Shown here piece after piece: positions 35,387-44,156 of a stretch of DNA of 64,000 nt (positions are counted from its first letter, which is position 1; each line of letters starts with the position of its first letter). Both the position numbers and the translations under genes were made by a program. The stretch covers positions 1 to 64,000 of the IMG/VR virus record IMGVR_UViG_3300027816_000098. The stretch is one strand, 5' to 3'. The notes under the pieces were generated by a model that was not told where the DNA came from, did no database searches, and saw only the letters and a list, made by a program, of their open reading frames with translations. This DNA is from a virus.

Positions 35387-36505
35387 ATTATTCCCCTCCT
35401 TTACGGAATTATCAATTGACATCCCATCAAGTGATTTTGATGAATTCATTCTTAATGTTTTCATCTTGTGTCCGACAATTGTATCCGTAGGTTTTCCATC
35501 TCTGTAAACCCTAATAGCAACTGCTGGATCTTCTGGCGTTCCTGTAATAGTAAAAGAACTATTTGGAACCTTTATTTTTCCATTGCGAACGACTCTAGTA
35601 ACTTTTCCTCTTGCAGTACCACCGCTTGAGTTCCAAGATACCATGTCGCCAACTCTAACATTACTTGCTTTACCCATTTCTTCTTTTTCTTCTTTATCAT
35701 GCCACATTGCCATATGATCTGGGCAATTTTTTGGATCTTCACAATCATCCATTGAATGTGGATTTTTATTTGGTGTCATTTCGTTTGTGATTGCACCATG
35801 TTCTTTTAATAAGTCTTTAATTCTTTGTGTTTTTTCTGTATCTGTTGTTTCAACAAATCCAATTAGTAATTCACCTGTACGTGGATCTTCTTCTTTAGAA
35901 AGTCTAACTAATCCATTATCTTTTGACCAATATACATTTTCAACAGTCATCTTAGATAAAAATCCATCAACAACATTAGTTCCATCTTCTTTCTTTTGAA
36001 TAGATAAAATGTTTGCAAATTGATTTGCTGGATTATCTACTAAAGATAATTCACTCAAGTCATAATCTTTAATAACTCTAATTGCTTTATCCATCTGGGG
36101 GTCATATTGATCTTCACTATCTTTAATACTACCGCCAATAGAAAAACCAGAAAGAGTACCGTCAAGAACTTTTTCCCAAGTGTCTTGAGCACCTTTAGAA
36201 ATGTAAGCATCTACATACACCCCATTATAAAACTTATCTTCTTCTTTGTTATAAAATTTATCTGCTTTGAATGACATTACTCTACCGACTGCGATAGGCA
36301 TGTGCATTTCTCTTAGATTTCCACGGAATCTTTCAAATGCCTTAATACTAACATCTGTTGGGACAATGTCTGACTGCTTGTCAACATTGTCTAGGGTTGC
36401 GAACCCTGAAACCATACGTTTTTCTTTATCGACTTTAGCGATTGGCATGGATAACTTTATAGAGTTATCTTCAGAGTGCCAAAATGCTTTATGCAAATTA
36501 GTCAT
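34793..36505 (-). CDS. Prohead protease fused to Tudor-like domain and scaffold
   Basis: A 570-residue multi-domain protein between portal and capsid genes. Residues 15-172 match an XkdF/U35-type prohead serine protease: MHMPI near His68, LSGFSIGGSI with candidate catalytic Ser119 or Ser122, and LSELSLVDNPANQ. Residues 280-353 resemble the Hva1 Tudor domain (VRVGDMVSWNSSGG, ITGTPEDPAVAIRVY, VGHKMKTL). The C-terminal 197 residues form an Ala/Glu/Pro-rich then coiled-coil scaffold. An internal start for the scaffold is at codon 374. The start ATG 36505 has GGAAG upstream. The Tudor insertion in a maturation protease is unusual in my experience. Confidence 0.82.
   Translation of the reverse strand: MTNLHKAFWHSEDNSIKLSMPIAKVDKEKRMVSGFATLDNVDKQSDIVPTDVSIKAFERFRGNLREMHMPIAVGRVMSFKADKFYNKEEDKFYNGVYVDAYISKGAQDTWEKVLDGTLSGFSIGGSIKDSEDQYDPQMDKAIRVIKDYDLSELSLVDNPANQFANILSIQKKEDGTNVVDGFLSKMTVENVYWSKDNGLVRLSKEEDPRTGELLIGFVETTDTEKTQRIKDLLKEHGAITNEMTPNKNPHSMDDCEDPKNCPDHMAMWHDKEEKEEMGKASNVRVGDMVSWNSSGGTARGKVTRVVRNGKIKVPNSSFTITGTPEDPAVAIRVYRDGKPTDTIVGHKMKTLRMNSSKSLDGMSIDNSVKEGNNMANTEKEVTKAVEDEVVVVDEIVESETAEAEVAAEAPAEAAAEAPAEAAAEAPAEAAAEAPAEAAAEAVEKSDTVVEDATTPAEESKDADLAKAVETVKTSVEEVSKSVTAAVGDLVATVKSINDQIAELQKSVAKVNEEVTTMKNNAEEFGKRVDSLEDDTAIRKSGDLGGVVQENKIQKRSMWGGRFLNSADLYR
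35184..35291. repeat. 24-base tandem repeat (Ala-Glu-Pro coding)
   Basis: About 4.5 nearly identical copies of a 24-base unit (GCTTCTGCTGCTGCTTCTGC with TGGT, plus strand). On the coding strand it gives repeated AEAPAEAA. It lies in the scaffold part of the protease gene and likely varies in copy number by slippage. Confidence 0.9.
35393..35402 (-). promoter_or_regulatory. Internal ribosome binding site for scaffold
   Basis: AAAGGAGGGG on the minus strand, six bases before ATG 35386, encoded within codons VKEG of the protease gene. It is stronger than the site of the protease itself. Confidence 0.75.
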
Positions 36506-36549
36506 ACTACTTCCATTATATTAGTATTTATAAGGGTTTTTAAAAACTG

Positions 36550-38109
36550 TTATAATACGGTTCTACCCTCGCCACCTGGACCTCGTCCAGTGGTGGTTGA
36601 AGGAGAATCACTAGCATTGTCAGTTCTTTGTTGATCCCTGCTTCTGTTTCCAGTTGCTTGTGCTGTTTGTTCTGCTCTTTGTTGAGCACCCAAAACAATT
36701 GGGTCTTGTCCCCCTAGTCTTGAAGGGTAACCAAGTCTTTCTCTTACTTCATTAGGAACAACTACCTGCATTCTTAGATATCTTTCATCTATTTGGCTTT
36801 GAGTAGTTTCATCTGTTAAGGTAAGTTCATTTAGTTTAAATTGTAAAATATCTGTTTTTTCTTTAACAATTTTATTGATTACTTTTTCTAGGTTTCTTTG
36901 GGCTGGTCTAGCAACTTGTTCTTTGAATGTTCTATCAGAAGCGAGAGCAGAGGCAATAGAAACTCCAGCACCCCCTCCTACTTTAGAGAAAGGTACCTGG
37001 TGTGCCATCAAGATATCGTCTCTATTAGACTTACGGTATCTTTCAAACGATCCTTCTTGAATTCCAGCCTCAATAGGATCCATCTTAAATTCTACTTTGC
37101 TATCTGTTGTATCTCCTGGAAGTGGGATATACAGAGTTCTGTGACTTTGACCACGAAGTCCTGATTGCAAGAATCTAAATAACTTATCTTCTGCGTCTGA
37201 ACTTAATTTAGCACCTTTTAGGGTTACTATATATCTAGGAACTGCTTTGTTTTCAAAGTAGTCAATATTATATCTACCTGCTAAATTATCTCCTACCATT
37301 GATACTGATGATGCAATTGTATCTGGCACTCCGTAGTATGAAGTCTTTGGAGAGTATTTCTTGATATGGATAAGTTCATTTGGTCTTGGATCAGTAGTTA
37401 CTGGATTTGATTCTTTTCCTTGGAAGTTTCTAAAGAATACAACTCTTTGGTTAACTATTTGAATATATCCATCACGAATACGGCGTACACGAATTGTAGT
37501 TGCTGGAATATGGCCAATGTAGCCTATTTCTCCATTTACTTTTCTACCTACTTCAATATATCCATTTCCTGTTGATTCAACATCTGTATAAACTTTTTCT
37601 AATATATGGCTAAATGTATCTTCATCGTTTAGATCTTCTAACCACTGTGTCATCTGTGCTTTTAGTCTTTGAAGTTTTCTTTGTGCTCTCATCAGTTGTT
37701 CTTCTGATTCTGCTTCTTCTAATCTAGCAGTTGTAGCATCTGTATTTTCAAAGTGGTATCCTAAGCCAACTATGTTTGATACCTTGGCATTAATTGCAGC
37801 ATGGTTTGCAAATGAGTTTTCGTAAAACCAAGCAAGTTCATCTAAATTATATGGAGGAACAACAACATCATATAGTCCGTATGCTGTAACAATATCCATT
37901 TCTGGGAATAATTGTTTTGATTTTGTGTTATCTTGTCCTGTAAAAACTTTGTTTATTGAGCGTGATGCTCTGCGTTTAAAATTTGAATCTAGCCCAGAAT
38001 ATGATTTTGCTACTTCAGCATCAATCATGAAGTCGTCTGACTTTTGTTGCTTTTCCATTCTGTCTAGGTTATCTATTCTAGCAACGTATTCGTATTCTTC
38101 ATTCTCCAT
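36550..38109 (-). CDS. Portal protein
   Basis: A 519-residue protein that forms the dodecameric ring for DNA entry. Typical features are NSFANHAAINAKVSNIVGLG in the N-terminal half, a stretch PKTSYYGVPDTIASSVSMVG, and the helix-rich LMAHQVPFSKVGGGAGVSIA before the crown domain. The C-terminus is a flexible Gln/Asn/Pro-rich tail. Order fits: it is upstream of the protease, scaffold and capsid genes. The start overlaps the preceding gene. Confidence 0.92.
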   Translation of the reverse strand: MENEEYEYVARIDNLDRMEKQQKSDDFMIDAEVAKSYSGLDSNFKRRASRSINKVFTGQDNTKSKQLFPEMDIVTAYGLYDVVVPPYNLDELAWFYENSFANHAAINAKVSNIVGLGYHFENTDATTARLEEAESEEQLMRAQRKLQRLKAQMTQWLEDLNDEDTFSHILEKVYTDVESTGNGYIEVGRKVNGEIGYIGHIPATTIRVRRIRDGYIQIVNQRVVFFRNFQGKESNPVTTDPRPNELIHIKKYSPKTSYYGVPDTIASSVSMVGDNLAGRYNIDYFENKAVPRYIVTLKGAKLSSDAEDKLFRFLQSGLRGQSHRTLYIPLPGDTTDSKVEFKMDPIEAGIQEGSFERYRKSNRDDILMAHQVPFSKVGGGAGVSIASALASDRTFKEQVARPAQRNLEKVINKIVKEKTDILQFKLNELTLTDETTQSQIDERYLRMQVVVPNEVRERLGYPSRLGGQDPIVLGAQQRAEQTAQATGNRSRDQQRTDNASDSPSTTTGRGPGGEGRTVL

Positions 38110-38464
38110 TTGACTTTAAACCTCTTTCTGCATCCATCCATGCACCGATATCTGTTTCGCTTGCAATGTATCCTTCTTTCATTCTTTGAACTTGTTCTGA
38201 GTACTCAGCATCGGATACTCTTCTTATTCCTGGCATAAAAATTACTTTTCCTGCTGGTGCTCCGTAGTATTCTGCTGCTTGTTTTACCTTAGCCATCTTT
38301 TCAAGGTCGTATGGATGGCCAGGTATATTCATAACATTTCCTCTACCGTCTCCAAATGCTTTGCCATTCTTATCCATTTGCCACACATATATGCCATATT
38401 TTTGTTGTTTATTTAAGACTGTTAACTTACTTTTGCCATTTTTTGGATCACCGTAATTTTTCAT
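38099..38464 (-). CDS. Conserved-looking protein upstream of portal
   Basis: A 121-residue basic protein of unknown function. It has motifs KQQKYGIYVWQMDKNGKAFG and DLEKMAKVKQAAEYYG. Its end overlaps the portal start. I choose ATG 38464 because an extended -10 element ends seven bases upstream and no ribosome binding site exists; the GTG two codons upstream would lie only one base from the -10. It could be a head-assembly or virion internal protein, but this is only from position. Confidence 0.55.
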   Translation of the reverse strand: MKNYGDPKNGKSKLTVLNKQQKYGIYVWQMDKNGKAFGDGRGNVMNIPGHPYDLEKMAKVKQAAEYYGAPAGKVIFMPGIRRVSDAEYSEQVQRMKEGYIASETDIGAWMDAERGLKSNGE

Positions 38465-38471
38465 ATACACA

Positions 38472-38480
38472 ATTGTACCA
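38472..38480 (-). promoter_or_regulatory. Extended -10 promoter before head genes
   Basis: TGGTACAAT on the minus strand, seven bases before ATG 38464. No -35 match and no ribosome binding site, so the transcript for the portal operon is probably leaderless. Confidence 0.5.
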
Positions 38481-38482
38481 TA

Positions 38483-41400
38483 CTATACTGGTTTTTGGCT
38501 ATACTCTTCCCAAATTGTTCCAGTAATTACAACTACGCTATCAGAACTTACATTTAGTTGTGAAGTATCATCTAAAACTACACTAGCAACTCCAAAAGTA
38601 GACTCATATATATTTGTTCCATCAACATTGATCCTAAGTTCTTCTACTTGTCCTTCTATGCTTGACCAGTTTTGTGCGTCTTCCCAGGTTTGCCATGTTG
38701 TTTCTGTGCTAATGTCAACCCAGTCATTTAAGATAAACTCTCTTCCTACTGCTTCATTTGACTTTCTATAAAAAGCCATATTATTAACCATGAGCCCCTC
38801 ATATACTTCAAATTGTCCAACATAGTTTGCTAAATCTTCACCCTGATCAAATACTATAAGTATTGAATTCCAAGTTAAAGGGGTAATGTAGATATCATCA
38901 ACTAACTTACCATTTTGATAAAATATTAAATCATTAGATACATTTATATTATTTTCGTCATATACCTCTACCTTGCCTCTAAGGCTATTTGATTCTGGGG
39001 ATAGGTATAGGGTGTATGTTTTTAGGTATGTTTTTATTTGTGCAATAGCCTGGGTAGGCTCTATTGTATAGTCCTTGTTGTAGAATCCCCAAAATTGAAC
39101 TCCACCTAGCAAATACTGGCTTGCTTGCTGTTGGTTTATTGGAACAGTTATTCCCCTTGTTGCAGATGAATCATATGGTAATACGCTTATTCCTGAGTCT
39201 GCAGTTGTATACATGTATGACGTAGAGTCTTTATAGACAACAAATGGATTTTTATTTTTGTAAACATAAAATTTATCATATCTACTAAAAGGATATAGTT
39301 TGTATCCATCTGGGCTACTTATTGAATAAAAAGAACTTTCATCATATGCTAGCGATGAAAGAGACATTTTTTTAATTTGGATAGGATTATTTATCAAGCC
39401 ATTAGTTTGTAGTTCAATATGGACTGTTATGTAGTAGTCTTTAAAGTCAACTAGTTCTTTGGGTGGGAATATAACAGTTCTATCCATTACTTCGTACTTT
39501 GTGGTATTAAAATCTTGAATAGTTTCAGAATCAAAATCTAGTACCCTGTCTCCATTAATTCTTTGTATAAATTCGTATTGAGAATATGGTATCTTTCCTA
39601 CATCTGCAAAATTTTGTAATGTTACATATGACTTTATAAAGTAGTTTTCCTTAGAATAGTTTTTAAATGCTAAGTCTAGTTGTGGGTCTGTTAAGTAAGT
39701 TGTAGATGCTGATGGACCTCCTCCGTCAAACTCTAGGTCTACATCATCTACCTCTTTGTCATAGAATCCATCATCGAACCAAAATTTAAAATTAGAAGAC
39801 TGTGATGATCCTCCATCTAGATAGTATTGATCTTTTTTTAAAATTGGAGATGACGGTGTTTCTATGTTGTATTGTAATAAATCTAAGTCATAGTATGAAT
39901 TTTTATTTCTGTCTTCTACGTATCTTCCAAAATATGATAGTGGAATTGAGTCTTCCCAGTATCCAGAGGCACCTATGTCTAACAACAAACTGTCTGACAA
40001 TCTTTGAGGATAAAATGTATAGTTTCCTATATAATATTTCAAGTATAAAGAATCTAGTGTTTGGGTAAAGAATCCACTAGCGGTAATATATTCACTTAAA
40101 TCTTTTTGAGTATACAGTGCATTATTAAAGGTAATTCTATGTATCTTTCCACTATATACAGAATTTTGTGTACCGCCCAATCTCAAAGATAGGTTTTGTG
40201 GATTAAAGAAAAAGTTTTCTATAGTTGCAGCATACTGGGTATTTATAGTATTAAGATCAATTCCTGCTATAAATGTTGAAGATGCTGAAAGAGAAAGTTG
40301 TCCTATTTTGGTAGAGTTAAAGTAGTACTCTAAGCCAGAGTTACTTACCGTTACCTCAAACGTATTGCTGTTAAAACTGTTAGAAAATGTCATCAAAACT
40401 TCTGGGCTTGCTGAAAGTGATGCTGGTGACTCAAATACTCCAAATATACTTCTTATAGGACTATTCAAGAAATTTAAATTAGAAAAGTATATGCTAGAAA
40501 CTATGTTGTTATAAGATGAGTCTGGTCTTAGTTTAATAAATGGATATTCATCATCTTGTATATTATAGTTATCAGTTAAGAATGTATTTAACTCTACCCC
40601 TTCAAAAGACCCACTTGCTGAAGTACTAAATATGATATCTGGAAGTTGGTAGTTTGGAAACGATAAAAATCTTGATGTGCTACTTAAGTTATTAAAAAAT
40701 CCAGAGTTCCAATCATTCATGTCTGGATAGTTTAATGTAGATGTATATTTAGCGTATGGAAAGTCTAGTTGGAAAGAGTCTCCATTAAAGTTTGTTGCTA
40801 TATTGTTTGCCGCCTCAACACCTTGTGCATAAATAAATCTTCTTTTTGCAACTTGTTCTGGAACTGCGTAAGGGTAAACTGCAAAACAATCAATTTCTAA
40901 ATTAGGAATTTCTTCATCGGAAAAAAAGCCAACATAGTCTTTAGTTATTTCTGGAAAAGAAATACTGTTTTGATCCAAGTCCATTTGTATTACTAAGTCA
41001 CCGTTTATCAATAGTGAGGCATTGGCTATATTGTAAACAAAGTCTATTAGCATTGGTCTATACCATTTGCCAATAAAATAAGACTTTTTGTTTAATCCTA
41101 TCTTAATTATAATAAAATCACTTTCTATATAAATTCCATCTTCTGATGTTAGCGGACCAAATATTTTTATTGGATTTTTTGCTGTGGTATATGCTCGCAA
41201 CCAAAATTCTGCAGTTAATGTTCTATATCTTCCAAATTCATTTAGAAATCCTTGACCTTCAAATGCTAGTGATGGAGTTCTTCCATATAGCGGATGCTTT
41301 AATGATGTAATGTTATTGGATCCAAAAGTAATTGGAAAGTCTAATGTTGAAGAAAGCATTCTATTTTTTTCAACTAGGTAGTATCCATTGTTTGAGTTTC

Positions 41401-42109
41401 CAATACCGTATGAATCTGCTGCAACTACTGTTATTGCGGAAGCAGAAAGAGAAGTGTAATTTGATGCTGATACAATTCCTAAAAGTGCTGCATCTTGTAT
41501 TTGTTCTGGAACCTTTCCAGTTGTTTCGTAGTGAAATAATTCAGACCACTGCCCTACGGAAAGTCCATTGAAAACAATATTATACTCATCACCAAAGTCT
41601 GGGCCAGCATTTAAATATGTAACTCTTACAAATGGATATATGTCTACATTTCCTTCTGGAACTTGCATTGTATGACTTACTTTTTCCCACTTCTCATTTT
41701 CTGGTCCACTGAGAGTGCTAAAGTATAAATTATTGTTATATCTAAATCCTATATCAACAGTCAAAACAAATCCAGAGGTATCGTAGAAAAATGTGTTTAT
41801 AGATATTGTCTTTTTATCTGGATCTAGATTTAACTCTGTATTTATTGGAGATGCTAATGCTGATGCGGATAGTGATACAGACGCTGAGTTAATTGTCATG
41901 TAGTACTTTGGATTTCCAGCCATAGGCTCACCGTATACTGCAGATGGAGAAACTACCTCTTCTAGGTTATAAAGAGACCAATTTGCTAGATCTTTTTGAG
42001 ATGTACTTAATTTAGAAACGTAAGATGCTTCATCATCTAAAGACCATAGTGCTATTGGGTGTTCTGCATAGATTCTAGCAGCGTATAGGTTTGAAACTGA
42101 TTTAGACAT
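38483..42109 (-). CDS. Large structural protein with lectin-like domains
   Basis: A 1208-residue beta-rich protein, dominated by Asn, Ser, Tyr and Phe. Segments such as YRTLTAEFWLRAYTTAKNP and IYIESDFIIIKIGLNKKSYF followed by MLIDFVYNIANASLLINGDL look like concanavalin/laminin-G sandwiches, and at least two more similar blocks follow. ATG 42109 has AGAGG upstream. It lies just upstream of the portal gene, not in the tail cluster, so it could be a head-decoration or whisker-like adhesin, or a fibre placed out of order. No enzyme motif was seen. Confidence 0.6.
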   Translation of the reverse strand: MSKSVSNLYAARIYAEHPIALWSLDDEASYVSKLSTSQKDLANWSLYNLEEVVSPSAVYGEPMAGNPKYYMTINSASVSLSASALASPINTELNLDPDKKTISINTFFYDTSGFVLTVDIGFRYNNNLYFSTLSGPENEKWEKVSHTMQVPEGNVDIYPFVRVTYLNAGPDFGDEYNIVFNGLSVGQWSELFHYETTGKVPEQIQDAALLGIVSASNYTSLSASAITVVAADSYGIGNSNNGYYLVEKNRMLSSTLDFPITFGSNNITSLKHPLYGRTPSLAFEGQGFLNEFGRYRTLTAEFWLRAYTTAKNPIKIFGPLTSEDGIYIESDFIIIKIGLNKKSYFIGKWYRPMLIDFVYNIANASLLINGDLVIQMDLDQNSISFPEITKDYVGFFSDEEIPNLEIDCFAVYPYAVPEQVAKRRFIYAQGVEAANNIATNFNGDSFQLDFPYAKYTSTLNYPDMNDWNSGFFNNLSSTSRFLSFPNYQLPDIIFSTSASGSFEGVELNTFLTDNYNIQDDEYPFIKLRPDSSYNNIVSSIYFSNLNFLNSPIRSIFGVFESPASLSASPEVLMTFSNSFNSNTFEVTVSNSGLEYYFNSTKIGQLSLSASSTFIAGIDLNTINTQYAATIENFFFNPQNLSLRLGGTQNSVYSGKIHRITFNNALYTQKDLSEYITASGFFTQTLDSLYLKYYIGNYTFYPQRLSDSLLLDIGASGYWEDSIPLSYFGRYVEDRNKNSYYDLDLLQYNIETPSSPILKKDQYYLDGGSSQSSNFKFWFDDGFYDKEVDDVDLEFDGGGPSASTTYLTDPQLDLAFKNYSKENYFIKSYVTLQNFADVGKIPYSQYEFIQRINGDRVLDFDSETIQDFNTTKYEVMDRTVIFPPKELVDFKDYYITVHIELQTNGLINNPIQIKKMSLSSLAYDESSFYSISSPDGYKLYPFSRYDKFYVYKNKNPFVVYKDSTSYMYTTADSGISVLPYDSSATRGITVPINQQQASQYLLGGVQFWGFYNKDYTIEPTQAIAQIKTYLKTYTLYLSPESNSLRGKVEVYDENNINVSNDLIFYQNGKLVDDIYITPLTWNSILIVFDQGEDLANYVGQFEVYEGLMVNNMAFYRKSNEAVGREFILNDWVDISTETTWQTWEDAQNWSSIEGQVEELRINVDGTNIYESTFGVASVVLDDTSQLNVSSDSVVVITGTIWEEYSQKPV

Positions 42110-42140
42110 AGATATTCCTCTAGTCTATTTTAGCATGTTA

Positions 42141-44081
42141 CTACTTAGTAATATCAACTATTTCACATACCCCAGCAACACAAGATAATTCTTGAGTTCC
42201 AGTTGTACCGTCTTCTGTTTCATATATAGAGAGCATTTCCCATTGAATATTTTCAGGGGATTTTTTAACCCACTCTTCATATTGATCTTTATTAATTTCT
42301 TGATATGGTGCTTGCTTGTATGTGTGTTCGCTTGCTGGTAAAAATGATACCCCACCAATTGAATCAAAATTGTCAAATACCCATGCTCCAACTCTTAACC
42401 ACTCATCTTCGTGAACGTTAATAGTAACGCTTGGATTATGCTCTGTCCAGTGAGTTCTATAAATCTTCCACATTTCAAGATGATCTATTGCTGTTAGGGT
42501 CTTTGTTATAGTAGCATTTTTAGGTGCTTTTTGTGGAAAATAAAATACAGTTGTTTCTTCTGGCTTCATTACGTCTGGTTCATTTGGAACTCCAGAATCT
42601 TTTAAGAATTGTGTTAGTGGATCATTATTTGCACCACGAACGCTTCTTAAGTAATATTCAGAGTACCAAGGATGAATACCACTAGACACCCCGACCAATT
42701 GACTTACAGTGCCAGAAGGCTTAACGCAAGTAATAGATGCAGATGGATTAATGTTTAACTTTTTTGCTTCGTGTTCATTAACTCTAACTGCTTCCATTCT
42801 CATGTCAGTCAATAACTGTTCTAACGGTTTTCCAGGAGTAGAAGTTATTTTGTTTCCATAGATACCTGTTAGTGAAACACCCAACAATCTTTCTTCTTCA
42901 CAGTTATCTTTCCAAGATTTTCTAATATATTTAAAATCTGTTAATGTTGATTGCCATGTTCCAAGAATAGTTGCTAATCTAACTTTATCTAATAGTTCAT
43001 CTCTTGTATCATCAGCACTAATTACTACCTCAGTTAAATTACAAAATTCATTGGGACGTAAAATAATTTCTCCACATGGGTTTGTACCTGCAACAAGTGA
43101 AGCATCTCTACGACCAAATGATTCAACATGTCTGCGAACAGAGTCCATATTAAAAATGCCACGTTCTCCAGATTTAGATTCATATAAGTTTCTCCATTCA
43201 CGGAGGAATTGTGCAACGCTTGGTTTAGCGTGATAAACAGCAGAATTGTTTGCCAAAGCACGTTGACCATTTTGTTCCCACCATGATCCACTTTTTGCTT
43301 TTGCCATTTCGAAATCATCTAAGTTAGATAAACTAATAAGAGCACTTCTACGAACTCCTCCAACAACAACAACTTCTCCAACCTTACACATAATGTCGTG
43401 TGCTTCAATTGGTTTTAGTCTACGACCTGCAGCATTTCTAAAAGTGTCTGTTACAAATACAAATAGAGCATTAAGTGGTCCAGGACCAGACGCACGCCCA
43501 CCAAAAGTTTTTAATCTTGCACCTGATGGTCTAACCTTTGACATATCCCAATTTGGAATTTGTCCTTGATAAAGTAAGGCAATTAATTCTTTTAATGCTT
43601 TAGCCCATCCAAGTTTAGAATCTTCTACAACAATAGTTGTTTCTGTTTGATTAAATGATTCAGCAATTACTGGAAGTTCATCAACGTATTTTGATTCAAC
43701 AGAAAATCCAACACCAGTTCCATTCATAAGAATATACATTGCTTCATCAAATGCACGAGGGCTATCAACAGCGATGAATGAACAGTTGTATGCTGCAATA
43801 TGATCACGTTCTAGGGCAGGTCCTGCTGTCATTAGAGCACGCATTGATGGCATAACTTTATGATTTAAAATTGCATCTTTTACTTCGTCAAATATTTTAG
43901 AATTTGGACTATATCCATAGTTTAGTACTAAATGGTCTTTCATAAAGTTCATTAGCCTGTTGACTGTTTCAGCCCAGGTTTCTCTACGATTCTCGTTTGA
44001 TAACCATCTAGCATACCTAGAGATATGGATAAAATTCTTGTATGGATCTGTTATCGATCCTTTTTCATTAATAAATGACAA
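42141..44081 (-). CDS. nrdJ: Adenosylcobalamin-dependent ribonucleotide reductase (class II)
   Basis: Makes deoxyribonucleotides from ribonucleotides using coenzyme B12. With the TTG start at 44081 (AAGGAAG upstream) it has 646 residues, like monomeric triphosphate reductases. All redox and radical residues are present: Cys100 in NCSF, Cys336 in NPCGE (thiyl position), Cys347 in EFCNLTE, spaced 11 apart as in the Lactobacillus enzyme, and a C-terminal pair Cys634 and Cys639 (SCVAGVC). An ATG 15 codons upstream lies inside the promoter, so I reject it. The phage thus boosts nucleotide supply with an oxygen-independent enzyme that needs host B12. Confidence 0.93.
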   Translation of the reverse strand: MSFINEKGSITDPYKNFIHISRYARWLSNENRRETWAETVNRLMNFMKDHLVLNYGYSPNSKIFDEVKDAILNHKVMPSMRALMTAGPALERDHIAAYNCSFIAVDSPRAFDEAMYILMNGTGVGFSVESKYVDELPVIAESFNQTETTIVVEDSKLGWAKALKELIALLYQGQIPNWDMSKVRPSGARLKTFGGRASGPGPLNALFVFVTDTFRNAAGRRLKPIEAHDIMCKVGEVVVVGGVRRSALISLSNLDDFEMAKAKSGSWWEQNGQRALANNSAVYHAKPSVAQFLREWRNLYESKSGERGIFNMDSVRRHVESFGRRDASLVAGTNPCGEIILRPNEFCNLTEVVISADDTRDELLDKVRLATILGTWQSTLTDFKYIRKSWKDNCEEERLLGVSLTGIYGNKITSTPGKPLEQLLTDMRMEAVRVNEHEAKKLNINPSASITCVKPSGTVSQLVGVSSGIHPWYSEYYLRSVRGANNDPLTQFLKDSGVPNEPDVMKPEETTVFYFPQKAPKNATITKTLTAIDHLEMWKIYRTHWTEHNPSVTINVHEDEWLRVGAWVFDNFDSIGGVSFLPASEHTYKQAPYQEINKDQYEEWVKKSPENIQWEMLSIYETEDGTTGTQELSCVAGVCEIVDITK

Positions 44082-44097
44082 AATAAAACACTTCCTT

Positions 44098-44126
44098 TTG
44101 ATTTTTTTAAGAGTTAATGATATCAT
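44098..44126 (+). promoter_or_regulatory. Plus-strand promoter for Zn-ribbon gene
   Basis: TTGATT, 17 bases, TATCAT on the plus strand. The predicted start is about 24 bases before ATG 44157. It overlaps the divergent minus-strand promoter around a palindrome ATGATATCAT (44118-44127). Confidence 0.5.
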
Positions 44127-44153
44127 TGTACTAGAGTTTTAAAGAAAGGTCAA
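44125..44153 (-). promoter_or_regulatory. Minus-strand promoter for ribonucleotide reductase gene
   Basis: TTGACC, 17 bases, TACAAT on the minus strand, near the sigma-70 consensus. The transcript would start about 37 bases before TTG 44081, excluding the longer ATG 44126 start. Confidence 0.65.
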
Positions 44154-44156
44154 ATC

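Noticed and set aside
35067-35507. Plus-strand Ser/Ala- or Leu-rich frames opposite the scaffold repeat
   Set aside because: They are antisense shadows of the 24-base Ala-Glu-Pro repeat, without start signals.
36535-36550. GTTTTTAAAAAC palindrome after the protease start region as a terminator
   Set aside because: Stem is only A-T pairs with no following T-tract; too weak to call.
42110-42140. TGCTAAAAT before the 1208-residue protein gene as a promoter
   Set aside because: The -10 match is weak and the only -35-like element is 19 bases away; not reported as a feature.
43034-43318. Minus-strand alternative frame inside the nucleotide reductase gene
   Set aside because: It overlaps a conserved enzyme region with catalytic cysteines and has no coding signal of its own.
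44082-44126. ATG 44126 as start of the nucleotide reductase
   Set aside because: It lies within the -10 of the predicted promoter and has no ribosome binding site; TTG 44081 has AAGGAAG.
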